Assembly (NCBI GenBank): GCA_017546505.1
Contig: JAFYWV010000035.1
Span: forward strand, 1-42,439
Origin: Bacteroidaceae bacterium
GTDB lineage: Bacteria; Bacteroidota; Bacteroidia; Bacteroidales; Bacteroidaceae
Direction: 5' to 3'
Length of the DNA: 42,439 bases
The notes under the pieces were generated by a model. It searched no databases. It was not told the DNA's origin and saw only the letters and a list, made by a program, of their open reading frames with translations. The stretch's first letter is position 1. Each line of letters begins with the position of its first letter. Shown here piece by piece: positions 34,585 through 42,439 of this stretch. The translations under genes and the position numbers were made by a program.

Positions 34585-37278
34585 TTATATTTTTTGTTTG
34601 TTTTTTCTGTTACACACAAGACGTACAACCTCTCCAATCCACAGCACAACGGATGTTGAAACTAAAATCACACCCCACTCTTTTGCTGCCAATGGCATAA
34701 CATTGAACATCCTGCCACCAAAGGTAACAATGATGTATTGCCCCAACAATATAATAAGGCACACCATCAAGAAGCCCTTATTCTCAAACAGCCCATTGAA
34801 AGCCGATTTCCCGGAGAGGAAAGCTTTTGCATTGAACATATTCCAGAACTGAAGCATCACAAAGAATGTAAAGAAGAGAGACTGCTCATACAACGAGAGC
34901 CCGTCACCACCCGACAGGTACAACAACAATGCAACCTGTACAGCCACAAACAGCGCACCCACAACAAAGATATTGCGTGCCATTGGCTTTGTTATTATAA
35001 AATCACCATTCTCACCACTCTTTCGCGGGCGCTCTTTCATCACAGCCCAGCTCGGTGAGAGTGAGGCTAGCGCTCCGGCTGCAAATGTATCCATAATCAG
35101 GTTCACCCACAGCATCTGAGTTATTGTCAACGGCGACTCTGTTCCAATAAGTGAACCAATCATAACAATAAGACAGGCTGCGACATTTATTGTAAGCTGG
35201 AATAACAAGAAACGCTGAATGTTACGATATAGCGAACGCCCCCACATAACAGCACGCGTTATGCTGCTGAACGAATTATCTATAATGGTTATATCACTTG
35301 CCTCTTTGGCAACCGATGTTCCATCGCCCATTGAAAGCCCCACCTGAGCAGCCTTGAGCGCAGGTGCATCGTTCGTTCCGTCGCCCGTAACAGCCACAAC
35401 AGCATCCTGTTCCTGCAACAGGCGCACAAGGCGCTGTTTGTCCATTGGACGGGCACGGCACATTATCTTGAGTTCCATAACACGCTTTGCAGCCTCATCA
35501 TCAGTCAAAGCCTCAAATTCAGGACCTGTTATAATGGCATTACCTGGTGTATCCTTGTCACAGATACCAATCCGGCGACCTATCTCACGCGCCGTAGCCG
35601 ATGTATCACCTGTTACAATCTTCACCTCTACGCCGGCATCAATGCAACACTTGACAGCCTCGGGGACATCGGCACGCACAGGGTCGGATATTGCCACAAA
35701 ACCAAGAAAAACAAGCTCTGTCCCAATCAACCTGCCATCTGCATAAGGCGCAACGTCTGCATCGTCATCAAGCACCTGGTATGCAAAGCCCAATGTACGC
35801 ATTGCCATATTCTGATATTCGAGCAGTTTTATTTCAATCTGCGGACGTTGCTCCTCGATGCTTGCATAGACCCCATCGGCAACCTCAACACGGCTGCTGT
35901 TTGCAAGCACAATCTCAGGCGCGCCCTTCACGTAAAGCACATTCCTGCCAAGCAATGGCGACCTGACAACCGTCGCCATATATTTACGTTCGGTAGAGAA
36001 TGTAAGCCGACTAAGGACCTCGGCCTCTTCACGCAAAGGAAGATAATCCACTCCCAGCCTGTCAAGCCAAAGCAACAGGGCAGCCTCGGTGGGATTACCT
36101 ATTGTCTTTACCTCGCCATCCACACGGTTCAAATTAGCCGTAGCATTGACAGCTACACCCTCTTTCACCATAGCACTCACTATGTCATTACCAAGCGACT
36201 GTCCATCAAGAGCAAAGAAATTACTCTCGTATACCTGCATCTTGTTCTGTGTGAGAGTCCCCGTTTTATCGGTGCAGATAACCGTTGCTGCACCCATTGT
36301 TTCACAGGCGTGCATCTTGCGCACGAGATTGTTCGCCTTGAGCATACGGTTCATACTGAGTGCAAGGCTCAATGTAACCGACATCGGCAACCCCTCGGGC
36401 ACAGCAACAACAATAAGTGTGACTGCTATCATAAAATTATGAAGCATTGCCGAGACAACATCCATTGCCGATAGAGCATCAAACATCAGAAGAGTCTTTA
36501 TGGTCAACAGAGTAAAGGTAATACCGGCTGCGGCATAACCGAACTTGCTGATAACACCCGCCAAACGTTTCAGTTGCATTTGCAATGGCGTGTCAATGTT
36601 ATTCTCAATCTGTGCACCTTGGTTAACCTTTCCATATTCTGTGGCATCACCCACAAGTTCAACGCGCATAATGCCGTTGCCATCTACAACAGTTGTTCCA
36701 CGGAGTACCTTGTTCGAAGGATAGGTTGCCTCGTCGTCAAAATCGGCCTCAACAGTTGTCTTTGAAATCATTGGCTCACCTGTCAATGTCGACTCGTTAA
36801 TCTGCAACGACTGTGACTGGAGCAGCACTCCATCAGCAGGGACCTCATCGCCGGTATTGAGCATTACTATATCACCGACAACAATCTCTTTGCGCGATAC
36901 CTCCTGCACCTTGCCATCGCGCAGAACAGTAACCATAACATCATCATTTACGGTGTTGAGCACCTCAAACGCACGTGCAGCCTTCACCTCAAAGATAAAG
37001 CCGATGCCGCTGGCAAGCACTATTGCAAAAAATATACCTATCGGTTCGAGGAACGCCGGGAAGCCGGCCTTCTCAGGCCCCCAACAGTGCACACACGAGA
37101 TAACCATCGAAAGCAGCCAAGCAATGAGCAGAATACGGATTATAGGGTCCTCGAATTTCTCGAGAAACTTTTTCCACAACGACTCCCGTGCAGGGGGTGT
37201 CAAAATATTCTCACCATTTTTCCGCCGGCTCTCCTCAACCTGTTGCTTGGTCAGCCCTTGTATTTTATCTTCAGCCAT
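34585..37278 (-). CDS. Calcium-translocating P-type ATPase (PMCA-like)
   Basis: The 897-residue transporter carries the P-type ATPase signatures: TGEP actuator motif in STLTGEPMISK, phosphorylation site CDKTGTLTQNKM with Asp near 337, nucleotide-binding KGAPEIVL, and hinge TGDGTNDAPALKAAQVG near 629. The transmembrane VAVPEGLPMSVTLSLALS segment (PEGLP) and later N..MDTFAAGAL match the type II (Ca) pumps and not heavy-metal pumps. It probably exports Ca2+ from the cytoplasm. The ATG at 37278 (MAEDKIQGLTKQQVEE) is chosen over one 54 nt upstream because it begins the typical cation-ATPase N-terminus. dedA follows by 11 nt. Confidence 0.92.
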   Translation of the reverse strand: MAEDKIQGLTKQQVEESRRKNGENILTPPARESLWKKFLEKFEDPIIRILLIAWLLSMVISCVHCWGPEKAGFPAFLEPIGIFFAIVLASGIGFIFEVKAARAFEVLNTVNDDVMVTVLRDGKVQEVSRKEIVVGDIVMLNTGDEVPADGVLLQSQSLQINESTLTGEPMISKTTVEADFDDEATYPSNKVLRGTTVVDGNGIMRVELVGDATEYGKVNQGAQIENNIDTPLQMQLKRLAGVISKFGYAAAGITFTLLTIKTLLMFDALSAMDVVSAMLHNFMIAVTLIVVAVPEGLPMSVTLSLALSMNRMLKANNLVRKMHACETMGAATVICTDKTGTLTQNKMQVYESNFFALDGQSLGNDIVSAMVKEGVAVNATANLNRVDGEVKTIGNPTEAALLLWLDRLGVDYLPLREEAEVLSRLTFSTERKYMATVVRSPLLGRNVLYVKGAPEIVLANSSRVEVADGVYASIEEQRPQIEIKLLEYQNMAMRTLGFAYQVLDDDADVAPYADGRLIGTELVFLGFVAISDPVRADVPEAVKCCIDAGVEVKIVTGDTSATAREIGRRIGICDKDTPGNAIITGPEFEALTDDEAAKRVMELKIMCRARPMDKQRLVRLLQEQDAVVAVTGDGTNDAPALKAAQVGLSMGDGTSVAKEASDITIIDNSFSSITRAVMWGRSLYRNIQRFLLFQLTINVAACLIVMIGSLIGTESPLTITQMLWVNLIMDTFAAGALASLSPSWAVMKERPRKSGENGDFIITKPMARNIFVVGALFVAVQVALLLYLSGGDGLSLYEQSLFFTFFVMLQFWNMFNAKAFLSGKSAFNGLFENKGFLMVCLIILLGQYIIVTFGGRMFNVMPLAAKEWGVILVSTSVVLWIGEVVRLVCNRKNKQKI

Positions 37279-37367
37279 ATTTTTATCTCTTATATTTATT
37301 GCACCGCCATACAACGCTGCACATTCATTCACAAGCCATTATAAACCAATCACCATTACATCATCAT

Positions 37368-40100
37368 TCAAAAAAGATTCGGTTTGTTTGCACGAGCCTC
37401 TTCAAGCGAACGCAAAGGAGCAGCAGCCCTCTGCCCTGCTGTTTGACGTAAACTCGCCTGCATCTCTTTAAGCCCGGCAATATATGCCTCTCTGCGGCTT
37501 GCATCGCCAAGCAACTCAGCCGCAACCACAACATTCTGAGACACGTCCTTGACGTGAACCACAGCACCATCATACTCGGGTGCAATCTTCAACGCCGTGT
37601 GCAGTGGGCTTGTTGTTGCACCTGCTATCATCACCGGCACGGTCAACCCGACAGCCTTCAGCTCCCTGACAACCGTTATCATCTCATCGAGCGACGGTGT
37701 TATAAGACCGCTCAACGCCACAATATCCACCTTTTTTTCAAGCGCTGCGGCTACAATTTTTTCGTGTTCAACCATAACACCAAGATCGATAACCTCATAG
37801 CCGTTACAACCCATAACAACAGTTGCAATGTTCTTTCCGATATCGTGCACATCACCCTTTACCGTAGCCACAAGCACCCTGCCGGACGATTGAGACGTCT
37901 CATACTGCGACTGCCCAATCAACGGTTGCAGAATAGTCACCGCCTGTTTCATAGTACGTGCGGCCTTCACCACCTGAGGAAGGAACAGTTTGCCCTCACC
38001 AAAAAGTTCGCCCACACGTTCCATACCGCCCATAAGCGGCCCGCTGATTACACCCACAGCACTGCCATACTTCGCAACAGCCTCATCTAGGTCGGTGGCA
38101 AGATACTCGCCTACACCTTTCAGCAACGCCCATTCAAGACGTTGCTCAACCGACAAATCACGCCAAGCCTCGGCGGCAGCCTGCTGCACTGCAACATCCT
38201 TGCCCTTCAACTGCCCGGCCAAAACGATTAGACGTTCGGTAGCGTCCGGTGTACGGTTCAACACCACATCCTCCATCACATCACGCAACGGGAGCGGAAT
38301 ATCATCATACTGCACTGTTGTCTGTGGGTTGACAATGCCCATATCCATTCCTGCGGCTATTGCGTGGTAAAGGAACACTGCGTGCAAAGCCTCACGTACA
38401 TAGTTGTTGCCACGGAACGAGAAAGAGAGATTGCTAACGCCACCACTTATATGTGCTCCACAAAGATTTTCCTTTATCCAGGCACAGGCACGTATGAAGT
38501 CGATGCCGTATGCCGAGTGCTCCTCGATACCCGTTGCCACAGCAAGGATATTGGGGTCAAATATCACCTCATAGGGCTCGTAACCGGCCTTCTTTGTCAA
38601 CAGTTCAAATGCTCTGCCACAAACCTCTATCTTGCGTTCGTATGTTGTAGCCTGACCATTCTCGTCGAAAGCCATCACAATGACCACTGCACCCAAACGA
38701 CGTGCCTCAATGGCACGCTCCACAAAAAGAGCCTCACCCTCTTTCAATGAGAGTGAATTGACAACGGCACGCCCCTGGATAGACTTCAAGCCGGCACTAA
38801 TGACGTTCCAGTCCGAAGAGTCGACCATTATAGGCAAACGGGCGATGTCCGGCTCACCGGCAAGCATATTAAGGAAAGTCGTCATCTCGGTCTTGGCATC
38901 CAGCAGACCGTCGTCCATATTTATATCAAGCAACTGCGCTCCGTCCTCGGCCTGTTTACGGGCTATATCCAAAGCCTCGGCATATTTTTTCTCGTTTATC
39001 AGTCTAAGGAATTTGCGCGAACCGGCAACATTACACCGTTCGCCCACATTAATGAAATTCATACGGCTATCCACCACCAACGGCTCAAGCCCCGAGAGCC
39101 AGAGCTCGGCAGGCTTTGCCACAGGACGGCGTGGCGACACTCCATCAACTATTGACGGGAAAAGAGCTATAAACTCATCGGTTGTACCACAGCAGCCACC
39201 GACAATGTTCACAAGTTTCTCATCTACATATTCGCTAACAATCGCAGCCATCTCCTCGGGTGTCTGGTCATACTCACCAAGTTCATTGGGCAGGCCCGCA
39301 TTCGGGTAGACACTCACATAACAGGGTGCAATCTCGCTCAAACGCCGCAGGAAAGGCTTCATTTCCCTTGCACCAAAGGAACAGTTCAAGCCAACAGACA
39401 GCAGATTGCGCCCCGACACCGAGGCGATGAAGGCCTCTATTGTCTGCCCCGACAGGATGCGTCCCTGCTTGTCGGCAATGGTAAAGGAGAGCATCACCGG
39501 CACATTGCACCCTGTTACGGCACAAGCCTCATCAGCGGCATATAGCGCAGCCTTGGCATTAAGCGTATCAAATATCGTCTCGCACAACAATGCGTCTACA
39601 CCACCCTCAATGAGTGCAACCATCTGCTCTTTATATGCTTCGGCCAAAGTATCAAAGGTAATATTTCTAAGCGCAGCATTCTCAACATCGGGGCTGATGG
39701 AACAGGTGCGGCTTGTAGGGCCCACCGAGCCCACAACAAAGCGAGGCTTTTCGGGGGTTGAGAATGCATCGGCAAGTTCGCGGGCCATCGTTGCTGCTTG
39801 GCGGTTAATCTCGGCACACAGATGCCCGCAGCCATACTCTGCTTGCGAAATACGGTTTGCATTGAAAGTTGATGTTTCTATTATATCTGCACCCGCAACC
39901 AGATAGCGACGGTGAATATCACGTATCACATCGGGGCGTGTAAGCACCAATATATCATTATTACCTTTTAGCATACAACTGTGCGTGGCAAGCAATGAGC
40001 CACGGAAATCTTCCTCGCACAGCCCATAGCGTTGTACCATTGTGCCCATAGCGCCATCGAGCACCAATATTTTTTTTTCTAAAGCCTCTTTTATTGTCAT
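37368..40100 (-). CDS. metH: Cobalamin-dependent methionine synthase without reactivation domain
   Basis: This roughly 910-residue enzyme moves a methyl group from methyltetrahydrofolate to homocysteine via B12. Domains in order: homocysteine methyltransferase (about 1-310; zinc cysteines in LNCSFGA and GGCCGTT near 299), pterin-binding domain (about 330-600; FINVGERCNVAGSRKF), B12-binding cap (about 630-720) and cobalamin-binding domain with the lower-ligand motif DVHDIGKN near 749. It ends right after the linker (SLEEARANKPNLF), so the C-terminal AdoMet reactivation domain of E. coli MetH (1227 aa) is missing. In Bacteroidetes this activity is probably a separate protein. ATG at 40100 is favoured (MTIKEALEKKILVLDGAMGT); GTG at 40130 and ATG at 40115 are in frame. 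Confidence 0.93.
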   Translation of the reverse strand: MTIKEALEKKILVLDGAMGTMVQRYGLCEEDFRGSLLATHSCMLKGNNDILVLTRPDVIRDIHRRYLVAGADIIETSTFNANRISQAEYGCGHLCAEINRQAATMARELADAFSTPEKPRFVVGSVGPTSRTCSISPDVENAALRNITFDTLAEAYKEQMVALIEGGVDALLCETIFDTLNAKAALYAADEACAVTGCNVPVMLSFTIADKQGRILSGQTIEAFIASVSGRNLLSVGLNCSFGAREMKPFLRRLSEIAPCYVSVYPNAGLPNELGEYDQTPEEMAAIVSEYVDEKLVNIVGGCCGTTDEFIALFPSIVDGVSPRRPVAKPAELWLSGLEPLVVDSRMNFINVGERCNVAGSRKFLRLINEKKYAEALDIARKQAEDGAQLLDINMDDGLLDAKTEMTTFLNMLAGEPDIARLPIMVDSSDWNVISAGLKSIQGRAVVNSLSLKEGEALFVERAIEARRLGAVVIVMAFDENGQATTYERKIEVCGRAFELLTKKAGYEPYEVIFDPNILAVATGIEEHSAYGIDFIRACAWIKENLCGAHISGGVSNLSFSFRGNNYVREALHAVFLYHAIAAGMDMGIVNPQTTVQYDDIPLPLRDVMEDVVLNRTPDATERLIVLAGQLKGKDVAVQQAAAEAWRDLSVEQRLEWALLKGVGEYLATDLDEAVAKYGSAVGVISGPLMGGMERVGELFGEGKLFLPQVVKAARTMKQAVTILQPLIGQSQYETSQSSGRVLVATVKGDVHDIGKNIATVVMGCNGYEVIDLGVMVEHEKIVAAALEKKVDIVALSGLITPSLDEMITVVRELKAVGLTVPVMIAGATTSPLHTALKIAPEYDGAVVHVKDVSQNVVVAAELLGDASRREAYIAGLKEMQASLRQTAGQRAAAPLRSLEEARANKPNLF

Positions 40101-40207
40101 TGCAAAATCAATCATAACGAGAGACGTCACTGTCGTCGGTCTCCCTTTTTATAAAGCATTTACTCTACCCTCACGGATAGAGCAAAAATCAAATACTGCT
40201 ACAAAAT
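40101..40207 (-). promoter_or_regulatory. Structured leader of metH (candidate cis-regulatory RNA)
   Basis: On the minus strand two stems can be drawn: CTCTATCC/GGGTAGAG with a GTGA loop, then GGGAGAC/GTCTCTC around a 13-nt loop, with the second stem ending about 20 nt before the ATG. It could control translation or termination, for example in response to methionine, AdoMet or B12. I do not recognise a known riboswitch consensus, so only a candidate. Confidence 0.35.
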
Positions 40208-40669
40208 CTAGAAATTTCGTCTTATGCGGTCAAGTTCACGTTTGTCGTCACGCTCCTTGATTGTTTCACGCTTGTCATACTCGTGCTTTCCGCGCGCAAG
40301 GGCAATAACCAACTTCGCAAGTCCCTTTTCATTTATGAACAACCTTGTCGGCACAATCGTAAAACCGGGATTTTTCACAGCCTGCTTCAACTTGCGCAGC
40401 TCCTTACGCTCGAGCAACAACTTGCGGTCACGCCTTGCCGCGTGGTTATTGTACGAGCCATAGAAATATTCGGCAATGTGCATATTTTTAACCCACAGTT
40501 CATCGTTAATAAACGTGCAATAAGTGTCGACAAGGCTCACCTTTGACAGCCTTATCGACTTTACCTCCGTACCCGTCAACACAATACCGGCAGTGAAGGT
40601 ATCGGTAAAGATATAATCAAACGTTGCACGTTTGTTCTTTATATTTATATTTGTCGCCCTCTTCTCCAT
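40208..40669 (-). CDS. smpB: SsrA-binding protein
   Basis: The 153-residue tmRNA partner rescues stalled ribosomes. Typical segments are [31 protein letters not shown] near 14, [15 protein letters not shown] near 90 and a lysine/arginine-rich tail ([19 protein letters not shown]) needed for function. Length is standard. The ATG at 40669 ([16 protein letters not shown]) was chosen over one 12 nt upstream. The metH gene begins about 107 bp later on the same strand. The ssrA RNA gene is not in this window. Confidence 0.96.
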   Translation of the reverse strand: MEKRATNINIKNKRATFDYIFTDTFTAGIVLTGTEVKSIRLSKVSLVDTYCTFINDELWVKNMHIAEYFYGSYNNHAARRDRKLLLERKELRKLKQAVKNPGFTIVPTRLFINEKGLAKLVIALARGKHEYDKRETIKERDDKRELDRIRRNF

Positions 40670-40689
40670 AACATCAAGCACATTCGGGA

Positions 40690-41397
40690 TTATTCTGAAT
40701 AGTTGCCATCAATAGGCCACGCCACAACCGTATCGCCTTTCTTGCGCTTGGCATATATCTTTGTCTTTATATCACCATTCTCTGGAAGAAGTGCTTTTTG
40801 CTCATCTGTGAGTAAATCGGCGACATTGGAAATATCGAACGTAAGCAATACCGAAACCGTCTCATTGCTCTCTTCGGCATTGATAAACAGGTCAAACTCC
40901 ACACAACCATCCTCGGTCACACCACGCACTGCCATCGCATACAAAGCCCCTTCTTTGACACCACGATATTCAACGCTGATATTCTGTCTTTCTTTCCATA
41001 CCCAGGTATAAAGTTTATCGTAGAAGTACCCGACAGCCCTCAAGCCTGTGATGGGAGTAGCATACGCCGACTCATCAATGTCAGAGCGCAACGACAACGG
41101 ATAGACAGGCACCTTCTCTTTCACACTCTTGATATTCCACGCACCGGCTTTTCCACTATAAGCATCGTAATAGTAATCCATAACAATAAACGCGCGTTCA
41201 CCGGTCTTCAGGTCATAGTCATCAATATTATTTACAAAGAAAAATGTATCACTGAACTCCGGCGCAACAGTCGCCTTGTTGACAGTATACAACCCCTCGA
41301 GTGTGAAGTGCTGTGTAAACCCCGCCTCAGCAGGGCCGCAAGCCCACATAATAATAGTCGCAACAGATGCAACAACAATGCTATAACATTTTTTCAT
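40690..41397 (-). CDS. NigD-like lipoprotein
   Basis: The roughly 235-residue lipoprotein has signal peptide [20 protein letters not shown] with the lipobox Cys at residue 20 when counted from the ATG at 41397. The mature part ([50 protein letters not shown]) resembles NigD-like proteins common in Bacteroides from memory; they are linked to bacteriocin-like nig loci, but the role is unknown. In-frame TTG 41424, ATG 41415 and ATG 41406 lie in a 9-nt repeat, so the start is uncertain. It ends 21 nt before smpB and may be co-transcribed. Confidence 0.72.
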   Translation of the reverse strand: MKKCYSIVVASVATIIMWACGPAEAGFTQHFTLEGLYTVNKATVAPEFSDTFFFVNNIDDYDLKTGERAFIVMDYYYDAYSGKAGAWNIKSVKEKVPVYPLSLRSDIDESAYATPITGLRAVGYFYDKLYTWVWKERQNISVEYRGVKEGALYAMAVRGVTEDGCVEFDLFINAEESNETVSVLLTFDISNVADLLTDEQKALLPENGDIKTKIYAKRKKGDTVVAWPIDGNYSE

Positions 41398-41424
41398 ATT
41401 TTTCATATTTTCCATATTTTTCAA
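41398..41424 (-). repeat. 9-nt tandem repeat at the start of the NigD-like gene
   Basis: On the minus strand the pattern is TTGAAAAAT, ATGGAAAAT, ATGAAAAAT, then ATGAAAAAA starts the CDS. Each unit keeps frame and offers another start codon, so copy-number change would alter only the N-terminus and translation strength. Confidence 0.7.
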
Positions 41425-41437
41425 AAAAAATCAAACG

Positions 41438-41445
41438 CGAAGATA
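41438..41445 (-). promoter_or_regulatory. -7 box of the NigD-like gene (smpB operon)
   Basis: Minus-strand TATCTTCG, about 40 bp upstream of the ATG at 41397, same variant as elsewhere in the window. No sure -33 element. Confidence 0.5.
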
Positions 41446-41549
41446 CAAACAAAATAGCAAATAAAGCCCCTATTTATGTTAATAAATATTTCATAGAATA
41501 TTTTTGCATCAAATACACCTATACTGAAACAAAAAAAAATGCCACAACC

Positions 41550-41580
41550 TTTGCTAAAGATATTATTTTAGTTATCTTCG
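41550..41580 (+). promoter_or_regulatory. Promoter of the NifU-like/GGGtGRT genes
   Basis: TTTG (41550-41553), 19 bp, TATCTTCG (41573-41580) followed by CAGA; 45 bp upstream of the ATG at 41626. A good match to the local consensus. Confidence 0.65.
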
Positions 41581-41625
41581 CAGACTGAAAGAGATTATGT
41601 TTCACATTTAAAACATACTAAGATT

Positions 41626-42327
41626 ATGGTTTATTCACACGAAGTAGAAAACATGTGTGTTGTGAAGAAAGGTCCTAACCACGGTCCTGCTCCAATCCCA
41701 GAAGAGGGTAAGTGGATCAAGGCTAAAGAGGTTGCCGACATTTCAGGTTTCACACACGGTATTGGTTGGTGCGCTCCTCAGCAGGGTGCTTGTAAGCTTT
41801 CATTGAACATCAAGAACGGTATCATCCAGGAGGCTCTTGTCGAGACAATCGGTTGTTCAGGTATGACACACTCAGCAGCTATGGCATCTGAGATTCTCCC
41901 CGGCAAGACTATTCTTGAGGCTTTGAACACAGACCTTGTGTGCGATGCTATCAACACAGCAATGCGCGAATTGTTCCTCCAGATTGTTTACGGCCGCAGC
42001 CAGTCAGCTTTCTCAGAGGGCGGTTTGATTATCGGTGCAGGTCTTGAGGATTTGGGTAAAGGTCTCCGCAGCCAGACCGGTACACTCTATGGTACTTTGG
42101 CAAAGGGTTCACGTTACTTGGAGATGGCCGAGGGTTACATCACACGCCTCGCTCTTGACAAGAACGACGAAATCTGCGGTTACGAGTTCATCAACCTCGG
42201 CCAGCTTATGGATGAGATTAAGAAGGGCACAGACGCCAACGAGGCTGTCAAGAAGTTGACAAAGTCTTATGGCCGCTTCTCACAGGAGGCAGGTGCAGTT
42301 AAGTATATTGACCCACGTAAAGAATAA
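41626..42327 (+). CDS. NifU-like iron-sulfur scaffold-type protein
   Basis: The 233-residue protein has a NifU N-terminal-type fold by motif: GWCAPQQGACKLSLNIKNGIIQ near 48-70 and ETIGCSGMTHSAAMASEILPGKTILEAL near 74-101, which mirrors the FGCGSAIASSS...GKT region of IscU/NifU. Cys residues fit two metal-binding positions; the usual third HC(S/A) position is not clear. The last 100 residues (LRSQTGTLYGTLAKGSRYLEMAEGYITRL) are specific to this variant. In Bacteroidetes and Firmicutes this protein is encoded just before a GGGtGRT protein, as here. Codons ending in T (GGT, GCT, CGT) are more common than in neighbours, suggesting high expression. Biological role is not established. Confidence 0.78.
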   Translation: MVYSHEVENMCVVKKGPNHGPAPIPEEGKWIKAKEVADISGFTHGIGWCAPQQGACKLSLNIKNGIIQEALVETIGCSGMTHSAAMASEILPGKTILEALNTDLVCDAINTAMRELFLQIVYGRSQSAFSEGGLIIGAGLEDLGKGLRSQTGTLYGTLAKGSRYLEMAEGYITRLALDKNDEICGYEFINLGQLMDEIKKGTDANEAVKKLTKSYGRFSQEAGAVKYIDPRKE

Positions 42328-42332
42328 GGAGG
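42326..42332 (+). promoter_or_regulatory. Strong Shine-Dalgarno before the GGGtGRT gene
   Basis: AAGGAGG starts within the preceding TAA stop and is 9 nt before ATG 42342. Such a full SD is rare in Bacteroidetes and in the rest of the window. Confidence 0.75.
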
Positions 42333-42341
42333 AAACAAGCT

Positions 42342-42439
42342 ATGATAAGACCCGTAAAATTTGAAAGTCAGGATCGTCGTATCAAGCAGATCCTCGCTGT
42401 ACTTAACGAGAACGGTATCGCTTCTATCGAAGAGGCAAA
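42342..42439 (+). CDS. GGGtGRT-family protein, 5' part only
   Basis: Only about 32 codons lie in the window. The beginning MIRPVKFESQDRRIKQILAV, followed by LNENGIASIEEA, matches the start of GGGtGRT proteins from memory (FE..ERRI.QI..VL...GI.S.EEA). The diagnostic GGGTGRT motif is further downstream, outside the window. It follows the NifU-like gene by 14 nt and has a strong SD. Function of this family is unknown to me; a joint Fe-S-related role is suggested by pairing. Confidence 0.65.
   Translation, partial: MIRPVKFESQDRRIKQILAVLNENGIASIEEA

Noticed and set aside
36857-37471. 204-codon plus-strand frame opposite the ATPase and metH ends
   Set aside because: Shadow of two well-supported minus-strand genes; Ser/Ile-rich with no domain.
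1-42439. CRISPR arrays, prophage genes, transposases
   Set aside because: No regularly spaced repeats and no phage, integrase or transposase motifs were seen on either strand.

Overview
The window looks like a chromosomal segment of a member of the Bacteroidales. The evidence is a type III glutamine synthetase, many secreted lipoproteins with a short lipobox, a TonB-dependent receptor, PorT-like and gliding-motility-type C-terminal domains, a MetH without its reactivation domain, and promoters of the Bacteroidetes type (TAnnTTTG near -7 with TTTG/TTG about 19-22 bp upstream). Shine-Dalgarno sequences are mostly weak. No prophage, insertion sequence, CRISPR array or rRNA operon was seen. Most of the window is core or housekeeping sequence.

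Layout: 1-9 kb holds glnN (minus), an AT-rich gap, nagA, then a tight operon of M3 peptidase, small lipoprotein, dCMP deaminase and S41 protease, ending in tRNA-Gly(CCC). 9-16 kb holds uvrA with a T9SS-type C-terminal-domain protein (minus), a LysM/LivK-like lipid- or periplasm-targeted protein, a PorT-like barrel and tRNA-Gly(GCC). 16-23 kb holds nspC-uvrD/pcrA (minus, 1-nt spacing), sodB, a secreted EEP-family phosphohydrolase/nuclease (minus) and ilvC. 23-28.6 kb is the most accessory-looking part: a TonB-dependent receptor, a DUF5689 lipoprotein and a large multidomain anchor-J/DUF6359-like lipoprotein, with no SusD. 28.9-33.9 kb holds ilvA-ridA and a four-gene operon (KdsD, NeuA-like cytidylyltransferase, GNGPSL-type putative glycosyltransferase, SIMPL protein). 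34-41.4 kb holds minus-strand dedA, a Ca-type P-ATPase, metH, smpB and a NigD-like lipoprotein. The right edge holds a NifU-like protein followed by the start of a GGGtGRT-family protein.

Functional links visible from the sequence: IlvA releases reactive enamines that RidA hydrolyses, and IlvA and IlvC are both in branched-chain amino acid synthesis. The KdsD-to-SIMPL operon suggests activated nonulosonic-acid or Kdo-like sugar and its transfer to a surface glycan. The TonB receptor, two lipoproteins and possibly the secreted EEP enzyme resemble a non-SusD nutrient acquisition locus.

The most unusual DNA-level signals are two tRNA-Gly genes, each accompanied by an exact partial copy. One has a 56-bp duplication of its 3' end plus terminator. 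The other has a 36-bp duplication of its 5' half that separates the intact tRNA from what looks like its original promoter. Other points are a REP-like palindrome in the ilvA leader, long perfect palindromes at convergent gene ends, and a structured metH leader.
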